DNA of 64,000 bases from Planctomycetota bacterium (GTDB lineage Bacteria > Planctomycetota > B15-G4), in assembly GCA_021604805.1 (NCBI GenBank), contig BQJR01000001.1, positions 656,925 to 720,924 of the forward strand. Direction: 5' to 3'. Below the pieces are notes generated by a model, which did not search any database, was not told the origin of the DNA, and was given only the letters and a program-made list of their open reading frames with translations. A program made the position numbers and the translations under genes. Positions 46,782 through 55,135 of this stretch are shown here, piece by piece (the stretch's first letter is position 1; every line of letters begins with the position of its first letter).

Positions 46782-47564
46782 GTGACGGGCACGCTCGCCG
46801 GCAAGCACGTGCTCGTCACGGGTGCGGGGCGCGGCATCGGTCGCGCCACGGCGCTGGCCTTCGCGCGCGAAGGTTGCGCGCTCACACTCGTGGCCCGCAG
46901 CGCCGATGCACTCGCGTCCGTGGCCACCGAGTGCGACGCCGCTGGCGCGCTCAGTTCCGGCGTCGAAGCGCTCGACCTCTGCGAACCCGACGCGCTCGAG
47001 GAACTCTGCGAGACGCTGCTCCCCCACGTGGACGTGCTGGTGAACAACGCGGGCACGGCGCCGTCCGCCGCGCTCGAGAAGACCAGCGACGACCTCTGGG
47101 ACGACACGCTCGAACTCAACCTGCGCGTGCCCTTCGCGTTGTGCCGCGCGGCGCTGCCGCACATGGCCGAGCGCGGCTGGGGTCGCGTGCTCAACGTGGC
47201 GTCGACCGCGGCGCTGGAAGGCTTCGCGTACACGAGCGCCTACGTGGCCAGCAAGCACGGGCTGCTCGGGCTCACGCGCGCGCTGGCCGCCGAAGCCGCT
47301 GCGCGTTGGCGCGACGCCGACCTCGGCATCGCCGCCGTGTGCCCCGGCTTCGTCGACACGGACATCGTGGCCACGTCGGTGAAGCGGCTCGTGGACAAGG
47401 CCGGGATCTCCGAAGCCGACGCGCGCGCGAAGCTGGCCGCGATGAACGCCGGCGGCGAGCTGCTCAGCCCCGAACAGGTCGCCGCCCGTCTGCTGGCCCT
47501 GGCCGCCGAACAACCCGCCGTGAGCAAGGGCGCCGCGGTGGTCTTCGGCCCGGATGCGCCGTAG
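46782..47564 (+). CDS. Short-chain dehydrogenase (SDR)
   Basis: 260 residues of a classical SDR. TGAGRGIG (13-20) binds NAD(P), NNAG (88-91) is present, and the catalytic Ser141, Tyr154 and Lys158 (YTSAYVASK) are all in place. It lies 89 bp after the 3-hydroxyacyl-CoA dehydrogenase gene. In this cluster it would act on a hydroxy- or ketoacyl-CoA or an alcohol intermediate, for example like BadH in cyclohexanecarboxylate catabolism, but this cannot be decided. GTG 46782 has no strong ribosome-binding site; an ATG start is not available nearby. Confidence 0.85.
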   Translation: MTGTLAGKHVLVTGAGRGIGRATALAFAREGCALTLVARSADALASVATECDAAGALSSGVEALDLCEPDALEELCETLLPHVDVLVNNAGTAPSAALEKTSDDLWDDTLELNLRVPFALCRAALPHMAERGWGRVLNVASTAALEGFAYTSAYVASKHGLLGLTRALAAEAAARWRDADLGIAAVCPGFVDTDIVATSVKRLVDKAGISEADARAKLAAMNAGGELLSPEQVAARLLALAAEQPAVSKGAAVVFGPDAP

Positions 47565-47574
47565 GATCGCCGCC

Positions 47575-48384
47575 ATGGCTGACACCTTCAAAGAGCAGGT
47601 CGACGAGCATCGCGTGTTGCAGATCACGCTCAACCGTCCCGACCGCTTCAACGCGCTGACCTTCGAGGTCTACCGCGAACTCGCCGATCGTTTCGCGAGC
47701 CTCCAGACCGACGACGCCGTGCACGCCGTGGTGATCACCGGCGCCGGCGACAAGGCCTTCTGCTCCGGCGGCGACGTGCACGACATCATCGGCGCACTCT
47801 TCGATGCCACCGAGGAAGAGACGCTCACCTTCACGCGCATGACCGGCGAGCTGATCGCCAACATGCGCAAGCTCGAGAAGCCCGTGGTCGCCGCCGTGAA
47901 CGGCATGGCCGCCGGCGCGGGCGCGGTCATCGCGCTGGCCAGCGACCTGCGCGTGTTCGCCGACAGCGCGCGCATCGCGTTCCTGTTCACGAAGGTCGGG
48001 CTCACCGGCGCCGACATGGGCGCAGGCTACTTGCTGCCGCGCGTCGTCGGGTTGGGTCGCGCCACGGAACTGCTCATGCTCGGAGACACGCTCGACGCCG
48101 AGACCGCCGAGCGCTACGGCCTGGCCAACCGCGTCGTGCCGCGCGGCGCTTGCTTGAGCACCGCGCACGAACTCGCGCGTCGCCTCGCTTCGGGACCGCT
48201 CGCTGCGCTGGCCACGACCAAGCGTTGCCTCAACACCGAGTGGGCCCTGTCGCTCGACGACGCCATCGAGCTCGAGGCCGTGGAGCAAGCGCGTCACCTG
48301 CGCGAGCCCGATCACCGCATCTTCTACGAAGCGTTCAAGTCCAAGACGGCGCCGCAGTTCTCCGGCGCGCGTCGGAGCGAGTGA
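47575..48384 (+). CDS. Enoyl-CoA hydratase/isomerase family protein (second)
   Basis: 269 residues from ATG 47575 (GGAT right after the previous stop). Crotonase motifs are ITGAGDKAFCSGGDVHDI and GMAAGAGAVIALASDLRV. In the catalytic segment, where the first hydratase has LPEVALG, this one has FTKVGLTGADMGAGYLLPR: the hydrating Glu is missing and an Asp is nearby. This is seen in PaaG- or BadK-like members that act as isomerases or on ring-type CoA esters. It follows the SDR gene by 10 bp. It is therefore a paralogue with a different job from the enzyme at 44006. Confidence 0.8.
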   Translation: MADTFKEQVDEHRVLQITLNRPDRFNALTFEVYRELADRFASLQTDDAVHAVVITGAGDKAFCSGGDVHDIIGALFDATEEETLTFTRMTGELIANMRKLEKPVVAAVNGMAAGAGAVIALASDLRVFADSARIAFLFTKVGLTGADMGAGYLLPRVVGLGRATELLMLGDTLDAETAERYGLANRVVPRGACLSTAHELARRLASGPLAALATTKRCLNTEWALSLDDAIELEAVEQARHLREPDHRIFYEAFKSKTAPQFSGARRSE

Positions 48385-48389
48385 GCCCC

Positions 48390-48722
48390 ATGCGCTTCGA
48401 ACGTCACATGTTCATCTGTGTCAACGCGCGCGCCACCGGACATCCGCGCGGTTGCTGCGCGAGCAAGGGCGGCGTGGAGGTCGCGTCGGCGCTCAAGAAG
48501 GCCGCCTACGACCGCGGGCTCAAGGGACAGATCCGCGTGAACAAGGCCGGCTGCCTCGACGCCTGCGAGGAAGGCATCTCGGTGGTCGTGTACCCCGAAG
48601 CGCACTGGTACCGCGGCGTCACCCTCGCTGATGTCGACGAACTCGTGGACACCGTGCTCGTGAAGGGCGGCAGCGTGGAACGCCTGCGCTCGCCGAAGCA
48701 TCCGCGCACGGACGCGAGTTGA
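48390..48722 (+). CDS. Thioredoxin-like [2Fe-2S] ferredoxin
   Basis: 110 residues from ATG 48390, matching the Shethna/Aquifex-type ferredoxin of about 105-110 residues. Ligands: Cys10, Cys22 or Cys23 in GHPRGCC, and Cys55/Cys59 in NKAGCLDACEEG, the same spacing as the thioredoxin-fold ferredoxin of Aquifex (9, 22, 55, 59). It has no thioredoxin CxxC active site. The gene is between an enoyl-CoA hydratase gene (5 bp) and an acyl-CoA dehydrogenase gene (4 bp) and is surely cotranscribed, so it may carry electrons to or from a flavoprotein or oxygenase in the pathway. Its partner is not in the window. Confidence 0.8.
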   Translation: MRFERHMFICVNARATGHPRGCCASKGGVEVASALKKAAYDRGLKGQIRVNKAGCLDACEEGISVVVYPEAHWYRGVTLADVDELVDTVLVKGGSVERLRSPKHPRTDAS

Positions 48723-48726
48723 CCAC

Positions 48727-49911
48727 GTGAACGCCCACGAGATCCGCGAGCGCGCTCGCGCCTTCGCGCGCGAGGAAGTCGCCCCGCACGCCACGCAGTG
48801 GGACCGCGACAAAGCGCTGCCGCGCGAGCTGTTCACGCGCATGGGCGCGCTGGGTTTCTTGGCCGGGCCGCTGCCCACGGAGCACGGCGGCAGCGGCTGG
48901 AGCAACCGCGCCTTCCTCGGCGTGTACGAAGAGCTCGGCGCCGTGTGCAGCTCCACGCGCGGTTTCCTCGCGGTGCACACCGGGCTCGTGTCGCAGTGCC
49001 TGCACGATCACGGCACGCCCGCGCAACGCGCGCGCTGGTTGCCGAAGCTGGCCACGGGCGAGCTCGTCGGGTGCTACGCGCTCACGGAACCCGAGGCCGG
49101 CAGCGACGTCGGTTCGTTGACCACGCGCGCCGAACGCGACGGCGACCACTGGGTCGTCCACGGTGAAAAGGTGTGGATCACGAACGGCGGCATCGCCGAC
49201 CTCGCGATCCTCTTCGCGCGCACCGGCCCCGGTGAAGGTCGCAAGGGCCTCACCGGTTTCGTGGTCGAGCTCCCGAGCGAAGGTTGGACGTCGGAACACC
49301 TCGGCGAAGAAGCACTCGGCCACCGCGCCAGCGACCACGTGCGCCTGAAGTTCGACGGCCTGCGCGTTCCCGACGACCAGCGCCTCGGCGAGATCGGCGC
49401 CGGCTTCGGCATCGCCATGTCCGCGCTGGATCACGGACGTCTCGGCGTGGCCGCCGGCGCCGTGGGCATCGCCCGTGGCTGCCTCGAGGAAGCGCTCGAC
49501 CACGCCCGCACGCGCAAGCAGTTCGGTCAGCGCATCGGCGACTTCCAGATGGTGCAGAGCGACCTGGCCGAGATCTACGCCGGCACCGAAGCCGCCGCCG
49601 CCCTGGTGGAACGCGCCGCCGCGGCCGCTGACGCCGCGCACGACGTCGCCGCTTCGGGAGCGGACGCCGGGAGCGAGGCCGCCCCCACCCGCGAAGAGGT
49701 CACCCGGCTCACCTCGGCCGCCAAGTTCTTCGCCACCGAGAACGCCCAGACCGCCGCCACGAAGGCCGTGCTGCTGCTCGGCAACCGCGGCTACGGCGAC
49801 GACCACCGCGTCGAGCGGCACTACCGAGACATCCAGGGCCTGCGCATCTACGAAGGCACCAATCACATCCAGCGCCTGATCATCGCGCGCTCGTTGCTGG
49901 GCCGTCCGTAG
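48727..49911 (+). CDS. Acyl-CoA dehydrogenase
   Basis: 394 residues of the acyl-CoA dehydrogenase family. FAD-binding segments CYALTEPEAGSD and VHGEKVWITNGGIAD, plus the catalytic Glu376 in RIYEGTNHIQR, are clear. Between about residues 295 and 325 there is an Ala/Asp-rich insert (HDVAASGADAGSEAAPTREE) in the helical domain. It forms the 2,3-double bond of an acyl-CoA and needs an electron-transfer flavoprotein, which is not encoded here. The start is GTG 48727, 4 bp after the ferredoxin gene. It closes the cluster; no thiolase or CoA ligase is seen. Confidence 0.9.
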   Translation: MNAHEIRERARAFAREEVAPHATQWDRDKALPRELFTRMGALGFLAGPLPTEHGGSGWSNRAFLGVYEELGAVCSSTRGFLAVHTGLVSQCLHDHGTPAQRARWLPKLATGELVGCYALTEPEAGSDVGSLTTRAERDGDHWVVHGEKVWITNGGIADLAILFARTGPGEGRKGLTGFVVELPSEGWTSEHLGEEALGHRASDHVRLKFDGLRVPDDQRLGEIGAGFGIAMSALDHGRLGVAAGAVGIARGCLEEALDHARTRKQFGQRIGDFQMVQSDLAEIYAGTEAAAALVERAAAAADAAHDVAASGADAGSEAAPTREEVTRLTSAAKFFATENAQTAATKAVLLLGNRGYGDDHRVERHYRDIQGLRIYEGTNHIQRLIIARSLLGRP

Positions 49912-49970
49912 GCAGCTCCCGACCAGCCGCGCGCTGGCCGCCATGCTGTCCACCGGCAGCGCCTCCCGGC

Positions 49971-49999
49971 TTGTCTCGCCCCCGCCGAGTCGGTAGCCT
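49971..49999 (+). promoter_or_regulatory. Candidate promoter of tRNA-His
   Basis: TTGTCT (49971-49976) and TAGCCT (49994-49999) are separated by 17 nt and would start transcription about 33 nt before the tRNA. The hexamers match sigma-70 consensus only in part (4 and 3 of 6). Confidence 0.3.
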
Positions 50000-50038
50000 T
50001 CGCCCCCTTCGGCAGAGCGCCTCGCGCACGCGTCGGAT

Positions 50039-50116
50039 GGTGGGTGTAGCTCAGTTGGTTAGAGCGCTAGATTGTGGTTCTAGAGGTCGCGGGTTCGATC
50101 CCCGTCACTCACCCCA
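50039..50116 (+). tRNA. tRNA-His (anticodon GTG)
   Basis: Complete cloverleaf. The 7-bp acceptor stem is GTGGGTG with CACTCAC; the extra 5' G (G-1, 50039) faces C73, the histidine identity pair. The anticodon loop TTGTGGT gives anticodon GTG. The D-loop GTAGCTCAGTTGGTTAGAGC and T-loop GGGTTCGATCCCC (5-bp stem) are normal. CCA is encoded at 50114-50116. Confidence 0.95.
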
Positions 50117-50188
50117 TTCCTCGCGGCCGAGCGGCGAGCAGCCCCGCGCAACACGACGGGCGCGCCTCACACTCAAGAGTGCCGCTCC

Positions 50189-51175
50189 CTAGCCGGCGAC
50201 CTTCACGCGCGACTTAAGGAACACTTCGTCACGGTGATACTCGAGGTAGGCCTGCTGGCCTCTCGTGAACGATCCCGACTCGAGCACACGGCGCGTCGGC
50301 ACGCCCATGAGCTCAAGTGACTCCTCGTGCGCGACAGGCGAAACGAGCAAGCGCCCGTCGTCGCGGAAGGAGATGAAACCGCGATCGAAGAGGTGGTCGA
50401 TCGAAGGCGTGAGCAAGAGCCCATTCTCTCCGTCAAGCCGCTCGCTGTTGTCGCTGTCGCGCCAGGGTTTGGAATGACTCGCGCGTAAGTGTTCCGGCTC
50501 ATCCACCCGAGTCACCCTGCAGCGCACTTCGATCTGCTGAACACTCTCGCGGAACCTGCCTTGCCCTCGCCGAGCGATCACGAGCGCCGAGCGATCGGTT
50601 TCTTCGAGCTCAAGATTCGCTTCGATCTCTCGGCGTAGGTGCTCTTCCCACAAGACGCTCTCATGCGCGGCGGAACCGAGGAGTGCTTCATCCCCGCGGG
50701 TCGCCGCGCGAGCCAGAGCGGCGACATCTCGCCCGAGGAGGTCAGCGAGCCGGAGCGCCAGAGGCTCTGGCAGCCGCGCGAGATACATGTTCTGTACACC
50801 GTGGCCATTGGGGCGCAGTGGCGAGTACTTCGGTGGCAGAAGCGGCGCCAGATCAGCCATCCAGTCGCGCGGCCGAAACACCGTTTGTCGCTCATGAAAG
50901 GAGACGTCGACGCGCCACCCGATGGTGTTCCAGCGATCACCCGTCGCGCCGAACTCCTCAGGCTGCGGACACTCGTACGCGTGCGACTTGGCCACGCCGA
51001 CGGCCTTGATGCACGCGTCGGCGAAGGAAAACACGAGGTCGCCCGGCGACACCTCGCGCATGAACTCGTAGTACGGGTTCATGTGACCGTTCCGCTTGCG
51101 CTTGGGCGACCACAGGTACCCACCGGGCACCTCGTGCTCGTAGGTCTGCTTCTGGTTCACCCACCAATACCGCAC
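50189..51175 (-). CDS. EVE-HNH endonuclease, probable modification-dependent restriction enzyme
   Basis: 328 residues from GTG 51175; the open frame runs further up but has no domain there. Residues 1-135 have the EVE (PUA-like) fold: RYWWVNQKQTYEHEVPGGYLWSPK, then MREVSPGDLVFSF and ACIKAVGVAKS. The C-terminal half is an HNH_2 nuclease with His234 in ASHSKPWRD, Asn251 in GENGLLLT and His261 in IDHLFDRGF. EVE domains read modified bases, and EVE-HNH proteins such as VcaM4I cut DNA bearing 5-methylcytosine or related modifications. The gene has no methyltransferase neighbour, as expected. It stands between tRNA-His and an SDR gene, likely an acquired defence gene; G+C content looks lower than its neighbours. 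Confidence 0.75.
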   Translation of the reverse strand: MRYWWVNQKQTYEHEVPGGYLWSPKRKRNGHMNPYYEFMREVSPGDLVFSFADACIKAVGVAKSHAYECPQPEEFGATGDRWNTIGWRVDVSFHERQTVFRPRDWMADLAPLLPPKYSPLRPNGHGVQNMYLARLPEPLALRLADLLGRDVAALARAATRGDEALLGSAAHESVLWEEHLRREIEANLELEETDRSALVIARRGQGRFRESVQQIEVRCRVTRVDEPEHLRASHSKPWRDSDNSERLDGENGLLLTPSIDHLFDRGFISFRDDGRLLVSPVAHEESLELMGVPTRRVLESGSFTRGQQAYLEYHRDEVFLKSRVKVAG

Positions 51176-51263
51176 GCCTGATCGAGCTCCCGTGAAGTGA
51201 CGGGCGATGGTCTCGCGCGGGCGTGCTCGACGCAAGCACCCTAGAAGCGATCGGCCGCGGCCT

Positions 51264-51962
51264 TCACTCCCACGGGTTCGTCGCGTGGATGGTGAGCTCC
51301 GGGACGAAGCCGCGCGGGTGCATCGTGAGCGCACCCAGCACCGCGTGCGCGACGTCTTCCGCGAAGAGTTTGCGCGGGTTCATGCCCGCGGACAGGTCGC
51401 GGCCGCCGAAGCCCGTCTGTACCTCGCTGGGGTTCACTTGGAGCACGCGGATGTTGCGCGGGCGTAGTTCGGCGGCCCAGCACTGGCTGAGCGAGGCGAG
51501 CGCGAACTTGCTGCTGCTGTAGGCCGAACCGCCGGCGTAGCCCTTGAGCGCGGCGGTCGACGCGATGTTCACGAGGGCGCCGGCGCCCGCGACCTCGAAG
51601 TGCGGCAGCGCGGCTTGGGCCATGAGCGCAGCGCCGAGCACGTTCGTGCGCCAGATCTCGTGCATCACGTCGGCGTCGAGTTCTTCGAGCGTCATGCGAC
51701 GACCCCAGCCGGCGTTGTTGACGAGCACGTCGAGGCCGCCGAGCTGTTCGACGGCCGAAGCCATGATCGCGGGCGCGTCGGTGCCGACGTCCCCCGCGAC
51801 GAAGGGCACGTGGAGCTTGTCGGCGGCAGCTTCGAGTCGCGCCGCGTCGCGCCCGTTGAGCACCACGCGCGCGCCTTGCTCCAGCGCGGCGCGCGCGATC
51901 TCGAAACCGATGCCGGCGCTGCCGCCGGTGATGAGCATGCGTTGGTCGGTGAGGCTGGGCAT
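51264..51962 (-). CDS. Short-chain dehydrogenase/reductase
   Basis: 232 residues from ATG 51962 (MPSLTDQRMLITGG). Classical SDR: TGGSAGIG for nucleotide binding (12-19), NNAG, Ser135 in IASTAAL, Tyr148 and Lys152 in YSSSK. The reading frame continues upstream for 20 codons but shows no start there. It lies upstream (in transcription) of the EVE-HNH gene, with about 90 bp between; it may be cotranscribed but its function (a 3-oxoacyl reductase type of fold) has no apparent relation to restriction. Substrate not determinable. Confidence 0.85.
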   Translation of the reverse strand: MPSLTDQRMLITGGSAGIGFEIARAALEQGARVVLNGRDAARLEAAADKLHVPFVAGDVGTDAPAIMASAVEQLGGLDVLVNNAGWGRRMTLEELDADVMHEIWRTNVLGAALMAQAALPHFEVAGAGALVNIASTAALKGYAGGSAYSSSKFALASLSQCWAAELRPRNIRVLQVNPSEVQTGFGGRDLSAGMNPRKLFAEDVAHAVLGALTMHPRGFVPELTIHATNPWE

Positions 51963-52080
51963 GGGCGAGCACTCGTGGGAACAGGCGGTTGTCGGGACGA
52001 GCCTCCGATCCTGAAAGGTCAACCCAGCCGACGCAAGCGCGCTGCGCCCGCGACTCGCGCGCAGCAGCGTGACGTGTGCG

Positions 52081-52127
52081 GACGCGCAGACGCGCAGACG
52101 CGCGGTCGCGCGATCGCGCGATCGCGC
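52081..52127. repeat. Short tandem G/C repeat
   Basis: GACGCGCA occurs twice and GACGCGCG once in tandem, followed by TCGCGCGA repeated, with TCGCGCGATCGCGCGA being self-complementary. It is an 8-bp-unit microrepeat in the gap before the 52190 gene; it can form a small hairpin. No role assigned. Confidence 0.6.
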
Positions 52128-52189
52128 CGAAGCGTGCGTTAGGATGGGCTCTCGTCGGCACCCTGAAACCCTGCAAGAGGAGCGCGCGC

Positions 52190-55123
52190 ATGAGCGGCAA
52201 GTGGATCGGGATCGGCGCGCTGGCCGCGCTCTTCACGGCGTGGCTCGTCTGGCACAGCGACACCGCGCAACCGACGGAGCGCGCCAAGGAACAGATCGCC
52301 GAACCCGCAGTGCGGGCCCACCGATTGCCGTCGGCGGAACCTCTGCGCGCAGATGAAGTCGCCGGTCACGAACGCGAACCGCAAGCGCTCACGAGCAACG
52401 CACCCACCGCAGCCCCTGCCGACACCCCCGACCTCGCGACCGTCGGCGAGGCCGTGCGCTGGAGCGGCAGCGTGACCGACCCCCACGGCACTCCGCTCCC
52501 CGATGTCGATGCCTGGCTGCTGCCTGCTGGCGCCACACTCCTCGCAGCGGGCTACGCGCTCGAGCCCACGCAACCCAGCAGCGGGATGATGAGGAGTCCG
52601 ATGAACGTCGTCGACGCCGTGCCGCTCGCCGACCTGCCGCACGCGCGCACCGACTCCGAAGGCCGCTTCACGCTCGACGGCCGACACACGCACACGGGTC
52701 CCTTCGCGCAGGTCGTCCCCGGCAACGCTTACATCGCGCCACGCGAGCCGCTCTTGTTGCTCGCCGCAGAAGGCATGGCCACGCGCATCGTGAGCTGCGA
52801 AGAACGCCCGCAGGGCGAGATCGCGCTGGGCCGCTACATGCTCGAACCCGAAGCGCGCGTGCGGGGGCAGGTCGTCGACGCTGAGGGACGACCGCTGGCC
52901 GACGTGGCCGTGCGCGTCACCGGCATGTCGATCGAACCGACACGCGCGGTGAACGTGCGGCGCTTCGTCTCGAGTACGCACGCCGAGCTGGTGAGCACGC
53001 GCACCGACGCCGACGGGCGCTTCGATTTGGGCGGCTTGTGGACCGGCGGCGTCACGGTCACAGCGAGCGCGCCCGGTTTCCTGCCGACCGAAATGCGGAC
53101 TTCACTGCCCGCGCCGCGCACGACCAAGGTCGAGCTGCTGGTGCTCGAGCGCGGCACGCGCGTGGCGGGCCGCGTGTTCGACGCCGAGGGTCACGCGCTG
53201 GCCGGCGCCGAAGTGCTCGCGAGTTCGCGGCGCATCACGAATGCGGGCAGCGGCTGCCTCGTGGTCAGGATCCCCGACGACGCCGACAGCATTCCGCTCG
53301 AACACAAGCTGGCCAGCGGCAACCCCGCGGGACGCACTTTCACCGACGCCGACGGCGCCTTCGTGCTCGACACCCTCGAGGGCGTGAACTTCACGCTCTA
53401 CATCGCGGCGAAGGGTCACGAGATGGCGCGCGTGAGCGACGTCCCCGCCGAGAAAGACGATCTCGAGATCGCGCTCGCGCCCGAGGCCACGCTGCGCGTG
53501 ACGCTACTCGACGCCACCACCGGCGCCGCGATCCTGCAACCCGCTGGCGAAGCGCAGCGCATCAGCGGGGCCGGCGGCGAGCAGGTCGTGCTCGACGTCG
53601 ACGCCGAGGCGCAAGGTCTGCTGGTCCACCGCGTCGGGCCGCGGGGCACGCGACTGCAGGTGTGGGCTCCCGGCTTCGCGCGACAGACCGTCACCGCCCC
53701 TGGCGTGAAGCCCGCCGACGGGCACGCCGACTTCGCCGTCGAGCTGCAGCCCGAAGCGGTGCTGGCAGGGCGCGTACTCGCGACATCGGGTGAGGGTCTT
53801 CCCGACGCGGCCGTGGAGCTGCACGACGTCGGTGAGAACACGGACACCGCGCTGCAGGTCGTCAGCACCGACGCGCAAGGCGCGTTCCGCTTCACGAACC
53901 TCGTCGACGGCACCCGCTACGACCTGCGCGCGACCTTGCGGAACCACGCCACCGCGCGCCTCTCCAAGCTCGTCGCCCAGCGCCCGAACGAGGCCGAACC
54001 ACTTCACGAGCTCGTGCTCACGCGCGGCGCCGTGCTGGAGGGCACCGCCTACGACTTCTTCGGCGACGCCGCCATGTACACCCAGATCAGCCTCGCGCGC
54101 GAGCCTTTCGACGAGCGCCGCACCTGGGAGCAGCGCCTCGATTGGAGCAGCTGGTTGATGACCGGCGAAACCGGCAAGTACGCCTTCGTGGACCTGCCGC
54201 CAGGGAGCTACCGCCTGAGCCCGGAGAACCTCGACCCGATCGAGCTGGAGCTCGCCGAGGGTCAGCACGAGCGGCTCAACCTGCATCACCGTCGCGAGCC
54301 CGTGGTCACCGGCCGCGTCACCGTCGACGGGCGTGCGCTCGCCGGTGCACTGGTGCAGGCGCAACCCGCGCGCAGCTTGCACCTCGCGCCGCGCGATCCC
54401 GTGACCACCAACGAACTCGGCGAGTACCGCCTGCCACTCCCCACCGCAGGCGAGTTCACGATCCAGGTCATGCGCCGCGCGCAGTGGGACCTCGAGGCGT
54501 TGTCGGGCGGCGTCGTGGTCACGCTAGCTTGGGGCGAGGAACGCAGCGTCGATCTGCAAGCTCCGGGCGGGCGCATCTCCGGCCGCAGCGTCGATGTAGT
54601 TGGCGGTGGCGCGCGTCCAGGCATCGAACTGCACATCGAACAATGGCTCGAGGACGACGAGACCTGGGACCTCTTCAGCAGTGCCACGACCGACGCCGAG
54701 GGCGCCTTCGCCTTCGACGGCCTCGCGCCCGGCAGCTACCGCGTGACCACCGACACCTACGCCTACGCCTGGCAACACCTCCGCGTGCGCGAAGGCCCGC
54801 TCGAACTCGGCGAGGGCGAGTCGCTCGAGTTGCTGCTGAAGATCGATCGCGGGGCTGTGCTCAGCGGCGAGGTGCGCAACGCCGCGGGTGTGCTCGTGCC
54901 CGACGGCGCCAGCGTGAAGGTCTTCCGCGAGGGTCGATCCAAGCCGAGTCACGTGAGCTTCGCGAAAGACGGGCGGTACCTCGTCGCCGGCCTGCGCGCG
55001 GGTACCTACCGAGTGATGGCCTTCACCGACTACGAAGCCTTCGTCGAGCACCCCGAGGGCGGCACGCTGGTCACGTTGGCGGAGCGCGAAGAACGGGAGC
55101 TCGACTTGATCACCACCAACTGA
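52190..55123 (+). CDS. Secreted carboxypeptidase-regulatory-like repeat protein
   Basis: 977 residues from ATG 52190 (AGAGGAG 7 nt upstream). The N-terminal hydrophobic stretch (WIGIGALAALFTAWLVW) is a signal or membrane anchor. The rest consists of about eight beta-sandwich modules of the carboxypeptidase regulatory-like (CarboxypepD_reg) type, each beginning like VRGQVVDAEGRPLADVAVRV, VAGRVFDAEGHALAGAEV, LAGRVLATSGEGLPDAAVEL or LSGEVRNAAGVLVPDGASV and ending in a DADGRFDLGGL or DAEGAFAFDGLAPGSYRV pattern. No catalytic domain is present. Such proteins are large surface adhesins or scaffolds. It is convergent with the VWA gene (12 bp between). Confidence 0.8.
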   Translation: MSGKWIGIGALAALFTAWLVWHSDTAQPTERAKEQIAEPAVRAHRLPSAEPLRADEVAGHEREPQALTSNAPTAAPADTPDLATVGEAVRWSGSVTDPHGTPLPDVDAWLLPAGATLLAAGYALEPTQPSSGMMRSPMNVVDAVPLADLPHARTDSEGRFTLDGRHTHTGPFAQVVPGNAYIAPREPLLLLAAEGMATRIVSCEERPQGEIALGRYMLEPEARVRGQVVDAEGRPLADVAVRVTGMSIEPTRAVNVRRFVSSTHAELVSTRTDADGRFDLGGLWTGGVTVTASAPGFLPTEMRTSLPAPRTTKVELLVLERGTRVAGRVFDAEGHALAGAEVLASSRRITNAGSGCLVVRIPDDADSIPLEHKLASGNPAGRTFTDADGAFVLDTLEGVNFTLYIAAKGHEMARVSDVPAEKDDLEIALAPEATLRVTLLDATTGAAILQPAGEAQRISGAGGEQVVLDVDAEAQGLLVHRVGPRGTRLQVWAPGFARQTVTAPGVKPADGHADFAVELQPEAVLAGRVLATSGEGLPDAAVELHDVGENTDTALQVVSTDAQGAFRFTNLVDGTRYDLRATLRNHATARLSKLVAQRPNEAEPLHELVLTRGAVLEGTAYDFFGDAAMYTQISLAREPFDERRTWEQRLDWSSWLMTGETGKYAFVDLPPGSYRLSPENLDPIELELAEGQHERLNLHHRREPVVTGRVTVDGRALAGALVQAQPARSLHLAPRDPVTTNELGEYRLPLPTAGEFTIQVMRRAQWDLEALSGGVVVTLAWGEERSVDLQAPGGRISGRSVDVVGGGARPGIELHIEQWLEDDETWDLFSSATTDAEGAFAFDGLAPGSYRVTTDTYAYAWQHLRVREGPLELGEGESLELLLKIDRGAVLSGEVRNAAGVLVPDGASVKVFREGRSKPSHVSFAKDGRYLVAGLRAGTYRVMAFTDYEAFVEHPEGGTLVTLAEREERELDLITTN

Positions 55124-55135
55124 CCAACGCCACCT

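Noticed and set aside
52081..52127. CRISPR-like tandem repeats
   Set aside because: The units are 8 bp with no spacers; this is a simple G/C microrepeat.
50117..52189. Integrated genomic island at tRNA-His
   Set aside because: No integrase, attachment-site repeat or other phage gene is visible, so only the nuclease gene itself is suggested as acquired.
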